A stretch of 64,000 bases of DNA from Triplophysa rosa (Eukaryota > Chordata > Actinopteri > Cypriniformes > Nemacheilidae), in contig NC_079907.1 of the NCBI RefSeq assembly GCF_024868665.1, forward strand, positions 16,620,045 through 16,684,044, given 5' to 3'. The position numbers and the translations under genes were made by a program. Below the pieces are notes generated by a model, which was given only the letters and a program-made list of their open reading frames with translations, ran no database searches and had not been told where the DNA came from. This document shows, piece by piece, positions 11,449 to 21,900 of this stretch; the first letter of the stretch is position 1; every line of letters starts with the position of its first letter.

Positions 11449-12137
11449 GAAGACCCATAGCAGCCCATAACAAATTGTGTAATGCTCAGGAATTTAATTG
11501 AGCTATTTAGATCTTAACGAAAAATTATTTAAAACAACACATTTTTTATGCATATTATTGGTGAAGTAATATTAAGAAGCTTTAATATGAAGTGTTTACA
11601 AGTGGTGGAGTGCTTTAATATTTAAAATATAAAACACTCAACAGTGTCAATGTTGAAATGAATCTGATCTGTATATTTCATTGCAGAGCATCATATAAAA
11701 AAATAATTTGATCCAATAAAAATATTTTATTTTACATAGTTTTGTGATTTGGAATATTCTTCTTTATCTCTTTCAGGTTTAAGCACTAAAGAGTTTAAGT
11801 TTCTGTTCAAACCTTTTTTTAATTAATCAATTTATTTTTAATTATTTTTTTATGTTGTTTCTAAAACTAAATTGAACGCACTAGGAGGAACTAGTTTGGT
11901 TTGAGCACAAACCCCTTTTCATCATTAAACCGAAAAGTACTGATGACATTTGTGTCTTATAACTTGAAATAAAAAATAAAAATCTGTTAAATTTATAGTC
12001 CGACTACGTCACAGAAACCTTCACTAGTGCATGTATCTAGTGACTCTTTTAGTGACGTTCTATTCATACATAGAGTTAGAGTTTTGAGAACTGTTGGCAT
12101 ACCAAAACATTTATTCTGAAGGAAGCAAATTTCAGAA
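11449..12137. other. Unassigned AT-rich sequence
   Basis: There is no gene here. CACTAGTGC...CTAGTG near 12022-12042 is a short inverted motif close to the following CACTA-like transposase. I could not identify a matching terminal repeat at the other side, so I do not call an element end. Confidence 0.35.
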
Positions 12138-13836
12138 TTGGACTCAGGATCAAACTATGTATTGCAGATTGCTTATTTAAACGCATGGTGTAAAATGAAG
12201 GCAGAAATGGATCAGTTCCTGCATTCTGACAGTGATGATGACCATGAAAGTCAGCGATCAGTGACCGGTACATGTGGATTACATAACCAGGCTGACAGTG
12301 CGAGCAGTTTTGTAAGTATTAATTCGGGAACTGACAGTTTGGCAACAGATGAATCAGACTTTGACACTGATGTGGAGTATGTCTTCTGACTCAGAAAAAG
12401 AAGTTCAAAATGATGATGCTGAATTGGATTTTCCTGATTTAGAAGAGAACTTAAGACAATGGTCTACAAAGAACAAAATCACACAAAGATCCTTAAATGA
12501 ATTATTGACAATATTAAGAAAGCAAGGACACCTGCTACACCACCTGCTACACCACGAGCCATAGGATCTGAGACAAAATGTAGTGGGCAATACATTTATT
12601 ATGTGTTAGAAAAGGGGATTTGCCATTTACTAAGTCAAAAATCATCTTTCAGACATGATCATGACTCAATAAACCTCAGCATAAATATGGATGGTGTCCC
12701 TCTCTTTAAAAGCAGCAAATTCCAGTTCTGGCCAATACTGGCGAAGTTTCACAACTTTGAGCCATTTGTGGTAGCTCTCTTTGTGGGGACAAGAAACCAT
12801 ATCCTCTTGAGGAATATCTAGATGATTTTTTGATGGAGTGTAAACATCTCACAGACAATGGAATGATGCATGAAGAGAAGACCTACAATGTTCATATTGT
12901 AGCATTGATCTGTGACGCACCAGCAAGAGCTTATCTGAAGCGCATTAAGAACCATAATGCCTATCACAGTTGTAAGAGGTGCATCACCAAAGATTCGTCA
13001 CAAGAAGAGTAGTATTTAATGAACAGGGATGCCCCATGCGAACAGATGAAGTTTCAATGCAGTAGAGTACAAGAACCATCAAACTGGTGACAGCCCCTTC
13101 ATTGTTGCAGGAATTTCGTGTATTAGCTCATTTGTCTTAGACTATATGCATATGGTGAATTTGGGAGTAGTTCGATGGATGCTTACATTCTTGACTCGGG
13201 GCCCAACAGTTTGCCGCTTATCTGTAAGGCAAAAGGAAAAAATATCACAAAAGCTAAACGGGGGGGACGTTTGCCTAGTGGATGGATGCCTAGTGAATTT
13301 GCACGGCAGCCCCGGGGTCTAGAAGAGCTGGACAGGTGGAAGGCCGCAGAATTTCTGCAGTTTTTGTTGTACACAGGACCAGTTGTACTGAAGAATGTGT
13401 TATCTCCTGAACGATACTACCATTTCCTGTCCTTGATAGTAGCCATGTCAATCATGATGGAGTCAGATGAGAGCACTCGCAATGCATACCTTCAATATGC
13501 CCATGAACTCATCTCACACTTTGTCATCCGCTGTGCTGACCTGTACGGAAAGTATTTTTCAGTGTACAATGTACATGGGCTGATTCACCTTCATGAGGAT
13601 GTCTGCCACTTCAATTGCTCACTGAATGATATTTCCGGTTTTCCTTTTGAAAACCATCTCCAACAAATCAAGAAACATGTACGGAGTGGAAAAAATCTCC
13701 TAGCACAGATGACCAGGCGATTATCAGAGATCGAATATGCAAATGCCAACAAGAGCAAACGACAGCCTGAAGCACGACCTCAAATGTTTGTTTCTACAAA
13801 GGTAAAGGACAGTTGTTTTCTCTTGCGAGATGAAAG
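12138..13836 (+). pseudogene. CACTA (EnSpm)-like tnp2 transposase, decayed
   Basis: Coding blocks lie in order in several frames. An acidic N-terminal part (12138-12564) is followed by NMDGVPLFKSSKFQFWPIL (from about 12690), a segment with the order of the tnp2 family, and then EEYLDDFLMECKHL and ALICDAPARAYLKRIKNH with HSCKRC (12830-13012). After a break comes the VNLGVVRWML segment. A long open part, 13175-13836, has PSEFARQPRGLEELDRWKA, LYTGPVVLK and VHGLIHLHEDV. The family cuts and pastes CACTA elements. Frames shift around 12370, 12820 and 13020-13170. The end of the open frame is not its own: from 13837 it reads into an LTR. I am fairly sure it is a transposase and less sure of the subfamily. 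Confidence 0.6.
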
Positions 13837-14250
13837 TGTCACGGTCCTGCCTTCTTGTTTCCAAATTTCTAGTCGTGTGGCAGGATCGGGACAGAGCCCT
13901 TAGGTTTTATGTGAGAAAGCCATGAGTTGTTTACGTTTTTACATCTCATGTGCTTTCTCGTGTCTTGTCATTGGCCCCGCCCCTCTCGTTTCCTGTATTG
14001 CTTCCCTGCCGTGTCTATTGTTCACCACCTGCCCTCGTCAATTATCCTTTGTTTGTCTTTCCTATTTAATGCCCTCATGTTTCATTGTCCTGTGTCGGTC
14101 ATTGTACACGATTGTATGTGCTTTGTTCGTGTGCTGTATGCGTGTCGTGCTCTCCCTTAGATTACCTTGCCTTTTTGTGAGACGTTGTGTTAGTTTTAGT
14201 TTACCCTTGTTCTGCTGTTTTGTGTTCCCCTTGTGGAAAGTTTTTTGGTT

Positions 14251-14256
<6 letters not shown>
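13837..14256 (+). mobile_element. Truncated LTR of a gypsy-type element
   Basis: The segment starts TGTCACGGTCCTGCC, like the TGTCA-starting LTRs elsewhere in the window. It contains a TATA-like CCTATTTAATGCC near 14067, with GTGTCGGTCATTG about 30 bases later, the same promoter layout as the other LTRs. The 3' part is lost into the AT minisatellite, so no end or target duplication can be read. The insertion disrupts the tail of the CACTA-like transposase. Confidence 0.5.
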
Positions 14257-14294
<38 letters not shown>

Positions 14295-14844
14295 TATATA
14301 CGTATACATATATACATATATATATACGTATACATATATACATACGTATACATATAGACATATACATACGTATACATATAGACATATACATACGTATACA
14401 TATAGACATATACATACGTATACATATATATATACACATATATATATACACATACATATATACGTATACATATATACATACACATATATATATACATATA
14501 TACATATATACATATATATATACATATATGTATACGTATATATATATACATATATGTATACGTATATATATATACATGTATACGTATATATATATACATA
14601 TATACGTATATATATATACATATATACATATATATATATACATATATACATATATATATAATATATATATAATATATATATACAGTATATATACATAATA
14701 TATATATACATACATATACACACATACATATATATATATATATCATTAGTATAATATATGGAGTTTATTTGCAAAAAATTCCAAGCAGCTCGCTCATGTG
14801 TTNATATATATACAGTATATATACATATGTATATATATATATAT
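14257..14844. repeat. AT microsatellite with 24-bp TATACG minisatellite
   Basis: Runs of TA are mixed with TATACATA and CATACGTATACATATAGA units. Between about 14335 and 14420 a 24-base unit (TACATATAGACATATACATA + CGTA) repeats four times. A non-repetitive island at 14745-14802 ends in an ambiguous base at 14803. All Tyr-Ile frames in either strand are artefacts. Confidence 0.9.
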
Positions 14845-15781
14845 TAGTGCTGTCAATCGATTTAAAAAAATATTCAGATTAATCACACATTTTTTCTGTG
14901 ATTAATCACGATTAATCGCACACAAGAATTTTATTTTAAAATATACTTTTACATTTTAATAATTTCACATTTAATCTTCAAATTGATGTAGAAACAACAT
15001 ATTTATTTAACAGCATCATTTTATGAAAGCTAACATTTTGATATTAGTATTGTAACTGATGTCTCTATTAAATTGATTATTTTAACATTAATTATAGCCA
15101 TTCAACAGTATAATTGAGAGCTCATGTAGGAAATTGAAGGACACTTTACAGTCTTTAATGCTAAATTATAAATTAAATGCAGAAGAATTCTCATTAAAGC
15201 TATAAAATCACATTGATTTCTTCTTTTATTTTGTTCTTTGATTAACATTAGTGACAGGAGTCACAGCAGCACGTTTAAGAACGTGGCCCCTTTAAGAGCT
15301 GTCTTAGTACGCAGATCTGACCATCACCGCGCTCCCATTTTCACAACTCTTTGCATTCATTTAAGATTTTATTTTACACCTTGAAGTCTGTGCTTAAGAA
15401 AATGCTAGACAAAACTGGCTTTCTGACATAATCTTGTGTGGTTTTATCCATTCAAGCACGAAAGAGAACTTAACACGGATGCGCTGTCTGACAGAGATTC
15501 ACCGACGCAGCCGTTACTGTACACACCAGACTGGACATCTCATTGCGTTTTGCCGCGTCCCACAGTTTAGAAGCCGTCTATCTTCATTGAACGCCTCAAA
15601 GCAACTGTTTCAAATCGCCCTTAAGTGGTTTAAAAGCCTGTACACGAATAAGAGCGTGATTACATAATGTAACGGTAGACAAAGGATGTCAAAACAAACG
15701 GATGCTGCGATTAATATTTTCTCACGCGTTAATTTGAAAAAATTAATCGCATGCGTTAACGCGTTAATGTTGACAGCCCTA
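14845..15781. mobile_element. hAT-like non-autonomous transposon
   Basis: The left end is TAGTGCTGTCAA and the right end, in reverse complement, is TAGGGCTGTCAA. Both ends carry subterminal copies of the palindrome GATTAATC/ATTAATCGC. This family, with a GCTGTCAA end and TTAATCG-rich flanks, is widespread in fish. It sits inside TATATATA sequence on both sides, so an 8-bp duplication is compatible but cannot be proved. The 937-bp interior has only a 77-codon frame and no transposase motif. Confidence 0.65.
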
Positions 15782-16090
15782 ATATATATATATATATATA
15801 TACAGGTGCTGGTCATATAATTAGAATATCATCAAAAAGTTGATTTATTTCACTAATTCCATTCAAAAAGTGAAACTTGTATATTATATTCATTCATTAC
15901 ACACAGACTGATATATTTCAAATGTTTATTTCTTTTAATTTGATGATTATAACTGACTGCTAATGATAATCCCAAATTCAGTATCTCAGAAAATTAGAAT
16001 ATTACTTAAGACCAATACAAAGAAATGATTTTTTAGAAATCTTGGCCAACTGAAAAGTATGAACATGAAAAGTATGAACATGTACAGCAC

Positions 16091-16438
16091 TCAATACTTA
16101 GTTGGGGCACCTTTTGCCTGAATTACTGCAGCAATGCGGCGTGGCATGGAGTCGATCAGTCTGTGGCACTGCTCAGGTGTTATGAGAGCCCAGGTTGCTC
16201 TGATAGTGGCCTTCAGCTCTTCTGCATGGTTGGGTCTGGCATATCGCATCTTCCTCTTCACAATACCCAATAGATTTTCTTTGGGGTTAAGGTCAGGCGA
16301 GTTTGCTGGCCAATTAAGAACAGGGATACCATGGTCCTTAAACCAGTTACTGGTAGCTTTGGCACTGTGTGCAGGTGCCAAGTCGTGTTGGAAAATGAAA
16401 TCTGCATCTCCATAAAGTTGGTCAGCAGCAGGAAGCAT
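16091..16438 (-). pseudogene. Second (inverted) copy of the Tc1 transposase C-terminus
   Basis: This minus-strand frame of 115 codons begins MLPAADQLYGDADFIF and runs to GAPTKY. It matches the end of the plus-strand transposase residue for residue, apart from a few changes (FQHDLAP for FQQDLAP, SNWFKD for STWFKD, NPKENLLG for NPIENLWG). The second Asp and the Glu are kept. It starts exactly where the inverted arm begins, so its ATG is accidental. Confidence 0.85.
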
Positions 16439-17074
16439 CAGAAGCGTCTCGCCTGGGCTAAAGACAAAAAGGACTGGACTGCTGCTGAGTGGTCCAAAGT
16501 TATGTTCTCTGATGAAAGTAAATTTTGCATTTCCTTTGGAAATCAGGGTACCAGAGTCTGGAGGAAGAGAGGAGAGGCACAGAATCCACGTTGCTTGAAG
16601 TCCAGTGTAAAGTTTCCACAGTCAGTGCTGGTTCGGGGTGCCATGTCATCTGCTGGTGTTGGTCCACTGTGTTTTCTGAGGTCCAAGGTCAACGCAGCCG
16701 TATACCAGGAAGTTTTAGAGCACTTCATGCTTCCTGCTGCTGACCAACTTTATGGAGATGCAGATTTCATTTTCCAACAGGACTTGGCACCTGCACACAG
16801 TGCCAAAGCTACCAGTACCTGGTTTAAGGACCATGGTATCCCTGTTCTTAATTGGCCAGCAAACTCGCCTGACCTTAACCCCATAGAAAATCTATGGGGT
16901 ATTGTGAAGAGGAAGATGCGATATGCCAGACCCAACAATGCAGAAGAGCTGAAGGCCACTATCAGAGCAACCTGGGCTCTCATAACACCTGAGCAGTGCC
17001 ACAGACTGATCGACTCCATGCCACGCCGCATTGCTGCAGTAATTCAGGCAAAAGGAGCCCCAACTAAGTATTGA
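16331..17074 (+). pseudogene. Tc1 transposase, DDE catalytic part, N-terminus lost
   Basis: The Tc1 sequence proper starts at about 16430 (HQKRLAWAKDKKDW). It then has MFSDESKF (first catalytic Asp), FQQDLAPAHSAKA (second Asp) and NSPDLNPIENLWG (Glu), with 34 residues between the second Asp and the Glu, the DD34E spacing of Tc1. It ends in GAPTKY and a stop at 17074. Intact Tc1 transposases have about 340 residues and start with paired helix-turn-helix DNA-binding domains. These are missing, and the first ~33 codons of this frame are antisense of the C-terminal coding region. All three acidic residues remain, but the protein could not bind TIRs by itself. Confidence 0.85.
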
Positions 17075-17361
17075 GTGCTGTACATGCTCATACTTTTCAT
17101 GTTCATACTTTTCAGTTGGCCAAGATTTCTAAAAATCCTTTCTTTGTATTGGTCTTAAGTAATATTCTAATTTTCTGAGATACTGAATTTGGGATTTTCA
17201 TTAGTTGTCAGTTATAATCATCAAATTAAAAGAAATAAACATTTGAAATATATCAGTCTGTGTGTAATGAATGAATATAATATACAAGTTTCACTTTTTG
17301 AATGGAATTAGTGAAATAAATCAACTTTTTGATGATATTCTAATTATATGACCAGCACCTG

Positions 17362-17775
17362 TATATATAGTATACTTATCATACACATATATATATACAT
17401 ATACATATATAATCACATATAATATCATATATACATATATATATACATATATATATATACGTATACATATATACATATATATATACATATATATATATAC
17501 GTATACATATATACATATATATATACGATACTATATACATATATATATACTATACATATATACATATATATATACGTATACATATATACATACGTATACA
17601 TATAGACATATACATACGTATACATATAGACATATACAAGTATACATATAACATATACATACGTATACATATAATATACACATATATATATACACATACA
17701 TATATACGTATACATATATACATACACATATATATATACATATATACATATATACATATATATATACATATGTCA
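17362..17775. repeat. AT minisatellite, second block
   Basis: This block contains the same CATACGTATACATATAGACA units and the same order of longer TATACACATA segments as 14330-14525, with added small deletions. The two blocks flank the hAT-like and Tc1 elements. Either one satellite was split by the insertions or part of it was duplicated. Confidence 0.8.
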
Positions 17776-18260
17776 TTAGGGGTGGAGCCGAACCCGAATA
17801 CGGTATTCGGAAAGGCACAAATAGCGTGTTTTTTACGAATACTTATTTCGAACAAATACTTAAAAAAAATATTTGTATTCGGGAACAAGAAAAACTTTAT
17901 ATCAAAAAGCTGCGTTTTCTCATGAGACCGCAGTGCATGCCCGCATGAGTGAGTGAGTGAGTGACATTTATGGAGTTTAAATGACCCAAACTCACGCGCA
18001 TGGAATCCGCGCCGTACGCGCGATGCAAACGCGCATAATGATAACCACGCGCGGAAAGCTGCTCCGCGAGGGCGCATTTAAACTCCGCGAGCGAGCAGAA
18101 CAGTATCCGCAAGCGGAAAAGAATCCTCGCGCGGGCGCATTTCTGCTCCGCGAGCAAAAACTCAGTCCGCGAGCAGATGGCTTTGACGAGGCGCGCGCAT
18201 TCTCTCTATGCTCTCGCAACTGCTCAACACTTGCTCGCTCGTTGAGTTGACTTCTGAGAC
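17776..18260. mobile_element. hAT-like element fragment with CpG-rich interior
   Basis: It begins TAGGGGTGGAGCCGAACCCG followed by AATACGGTATTCGG. I recognise this as the end of a common fish hAT-type non-autonomous element. From about 17990 to 18240 the sequence is dense in CpG, with several CCGCGAGC repeats, unlike the AT-rich surroundings. The opposite terminus is not evident. Confidence 0.45.
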
Positions 18261-18276
18261 TTTGGAGGCGGGACAA

Positions 18277-18341
18277 TGCATGTTAAAAGTTACCAATCAA
18301 ATGAGGTCTCCGCACATTTGATTGGTAACTTTTAACATGCA
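18277..18341. repeat. Perfect 27-bp inverted repeat (hairpin)
   Basis: Arms 18277-18303 and 18315-18341 are exact reverse complements separated by an 11-base loop. The core is GTTAAAAGTTACCAATCAAA. It may be a small palindromic MITE or a remnant of terminal repeats brought together by deletion. Confidence 0.9.
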
Positions 18342-18911
18342 CTCACCTACATGCAGTCACCTACAGATTACATGTCTTACTACCGAATGATTAGTGTATT
18401 ACCTTGCCTTAGCTATGTGTTAGTGTTTTAACAAGTGACATTTTGATTTCTTACATCTATCAACAAAAATTATGCTATAGGCCTATAATATAGCAGTTAA
18501 ACTTACATGTCATGTATGACCTATTTAAAACGTACTATAATAATATAATTAAATGTCTCCTGTAGTCATTAAATTTGAGTTATCTAATATCTGTTTACTG
18601 GCATAGCCCGTTTTAATATTTTCAAAACAAATAAAGCAAAACAAATAAATTATTTAAATTAAATTTTAGAGAGTACATCATATTGTAATTTATAATAACT
18701 TGTGCTTTGAGTTATACTGTTGTAGCCATTTATTAATTCTCATTTTATAACAATTTCATGAAAATTATTAACAATACAAAAGCAATTATGAATACACATA
18801 CCAAACTATTTATTTCTAACTTCCTGTCAAGATGCCAAATATGTAAATCCAAATTCATAGATAAGTAGTGTGGAAACATTAACACTTTATGAATGTGCTT
18901 TTACTTTCCAG
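18342..18911. other. Sequence upstream of the DUF4806 gene
   Basis: AT-rich with no open frame of note. Any promoter or untranslated first exon of the following gene would lie in or beyond this stretch. The Py-rich splice acceptor just before 18912 shows that at least one upstream exon is expected. Confidence 0.4.
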
Positions 18912-21900
18912 ATCATGGTGTATGCGAGGGCTGTGTGGGTGGAGCATGGCAAGGAAGTGGAGGGAACTGCCCCAGATAACTGGATTGATGTTGACAACAA
19001 AACTATTAGATGGCCAAAAAAAGGAGAAAAGGCAGCTTTCCTCAATCAACACCCACCTCAGGATGACTGGATGACATGCACTGTGGTGAAGCGTAAAATG
19101 ACCACCGGTAAGTTTTTGTTAATGATCCAATAGTGATTCTTCTTTGTCAAAATAAAAATGGTAAGGCAGCCAAATGAGAAAATTTAAGTCAAAATTGGGA
19201 GTGCTCCAGTCAGGATTTTTGGGCCAGATCATTGATCCCTGAACGCTGGAAGCTGTATTGGCCGAGCAACCTTTCTCAAAATACTTGTAGTAGAGTAATA
19301 TTTATTGTAATTGTATTGTCTGTGATTTTAACCTTACAGTTAGCAACGTTTTAAGATTCCAAAGTAAATGCTCATTATTTTTATGACTGATGCTTAATTT
19401 ATTTTATATACTGCATCTGTCTAGGTGCCATTATCAAGGTGCCCTCCTTTCCCATTCCACCAACAAAGGTGACAAAGTCCATTCAGATGGAGTCTACTGG
19501 ATCTAGGAAAAAGATCCCTGGTAGTAAGTATCCATCATTTGAGTCTACTAATTTCTCACATAATTTTTTCTTGCATAATTATAACATGAAGGCGGTTTCA
19601 AAATCATTTTTAATTTACATGTGCTAATTTTTATACTCTGTACATTCAAAATCAGCCAGCTCTCAGCAGGTGCAGGTTGCTGGGTGCTGGGTCCAGGGAC
19701 AGGTCCACAGGCAGTGAGTAATCATCACATTAAACAATCCACCTCAAAAACCACATCATTTCATCAACCACAAACCATTTAATCAACTACGTTTGTGTGT
19801 TAACCCAGTTGAATCTCACAGCATATTTCTTCTGTATTCAGTATTTCAATTAACCTGCATTTAACTGTAAATTAACTGAATGTTTTGTTTTTCAGACCCT
19901 GGTAATTCAAATGTAAACCGAGCCAGCCAGTCAAAGGGTGCTGGGTCTAGTCATCAGTCCAGCCACAATGATGGATCCCGGCACAGCGACGGGTCCAGGC
20001 ACAGCGATCGGGCCGTGCACAACAAACGTAACCGACACAGGAAGCAGTCCAGGCATAGCGACCAGTCCAGGGACAGCGACGGATTCCGGAACAGCAAACG
20101 TTACCGACACAGAAAGCAGTCCAGGCATAGCGACTGGTCCAGGGACAGCGACGGGTCCCGGCACAGGAAACAGTCCAGGCACAGCGACCAGTCAGGGGAC
20201 AGCAACCAGATGGGACACAGCAAGCAGTCCAGGGATGGTATTTATCCAAACCTTTATGCAATTCACAGTGGCAAGGGCATACATGTTCTAGAGTAGTGGA
20301 TGTGTCAGAGGTAGTGCATATTTTGAACAACTGGTTCATTCTGAGCCTCATGGTGACCACTCAATTTATTGTCTATCAAGTGTCATCATCACCGAAAGTA
20401 GATGGATCTCTTTCCACTGATTGAGCTCAACTGACTGCTGAGTACAGGCAGGAACTGCACACTGGGGTTACCCAAACTTAATGAATTATATGGTCAAACA
20501 ACTTGCTACAAGAGAAGTATCCACGATTACGAAGAACAAAGTAATATTTGACTAATTTTGTCTTTCAGATTATGAAAGTGTTCAAACGCCAATCTCAAGA
20601 TACTCTGGGAGGTCTTTCTCAGAGCAGAGTAACAGATCCTCTGCACATGAGTCCAGTCATACAGAGCCTCGTAGCGAAACCGACATACGATTCCCTATGG
20701 CCATGGCAAGTACGTACTTAAAGTCCCCCTGTGGTGAAAATCAAGTTTTTAATGTTGTTTATATGTCTATGTGGTGTTTTTAATATGCTTTAAGTCAAAC
20801 CATGTGCAAATACTGTACATAAGTCAACTCCATTGTTGAGTGTTTTCTCCTTAAAACTGCTGTGAAAAAAAAACGTCTTGGTTACGGATGTAACCTCAGT
20901 TCCCTGATGGAGGTAACGAGACATTGTGTCGAGCCGACAGATGGGGTTCGCTCTTGAGAACCTATCAACTTCAGACTAGTTTAGAAAAGGCCAACGCAAG
21001 GGTGGCGAGCGAGACGTTTTGGCATCTTTTGGGTGTCGCGCCACGAATAGGCAGCAAGGGGCAGCAAACTAGCAAGTCTAGGCGCGCTGCGGACGTAAGG
21101 AAGACTATGGCAGAGTTAGGTGGTCAGGGGGAAGCGAAAGGCTCCTCGTGCACGCGGTGATGAAGATTAGGTGGTGAGGGGATGAGAAGGCACTTTGTGG
21201 CGCGAGGGTCCATGCCCGCAGCACTTTGCCACCCCTTGTGGCGTCTGTACGATGCCTCTCCGGAAAAACGGCCCCTAAACTCCGATAAGGGAAAAAAGTC
21301 CCACTCATAATAAGAGTGAGCGAGAATTTGGCGTACAATTCAGGTATACGAGCCCTTCGTCTGCCTAGTCGACCGATGGCAATCTATATGAATGGACAAT
21401 TGTCCACGATTTACCTAACTTCCCTTGCCACATCTGGAGCACTAGGTCCGGTTAGAGCTATGTGGTAGATAACTCAACTGTTCCCCGGCCTAAGGGGGCA
21501 GGGCTGCTTTGCCCAGCCTGACCCCAGGAAGGTGCTTAGTGATGGATGGAAGAATGCCTGTTCTTTACCCAGTGGGGAAAGAAGGGAGGCGTAAATAGCC
21601 GCTGATCCCCCTAGATGAAAGGGGGAAGGGCTTTCGAAGGCGTACGCCCTACCGGCTGCCGGTCCTACGTGTTGCCCTGTAGGACGCGGGCGGACACTGG
21701 TTCCATGCGTAGGTTTTAGAACCTCACGAAGGTGATGGGCGTAGACCAACCCTGCAGCTCTGCAGATGTCTGCCAGAGAGGCGCCCTGAGCCAGTGCCCA
21801 TGAGGAGTGTGCCTCACTCCTAACGGGCAGGGGCTATCTTGAGATCGGTCTGCCGTAGCGACGGCATCCACGATACAGTGCTCCAGACGTGGTAACACCC

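Larger units (their letters stand above)
15803..17361 (+). mobile_element. Tc1-type transposon with inverted-duplication arms
   Basis: The ends read CAGGTGCTGGTCATATAATT on each strand and are flanked by TA. Normal Tc1 elements of this kind have TIRs of about 200 bp. Here the entire left part, 15803-16438 (636 bp), is an inverted copy of the right part, 16727-17361 (635 bp). Only the central 288 bp are unique. The left arm therefore has no transposase N-terminus, only a second, antisense copy of the C-terminus. The element would fold into a very long hairpin when single-stranded. Confidence 0.85.

Noticed and set aside
13922..14774. Long Tyr-Ile-rich open frames on both strands
   Set aside because: They read a TA/TATACA microsatellite, which is open in all frames by composition. 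There is no coding signal.
16134..16415. Plus-strand frame in the left Tc1 arm, and its mirror at 16750-17031
   Set aside because: Both are antisense readings of the transposase C-terminus.
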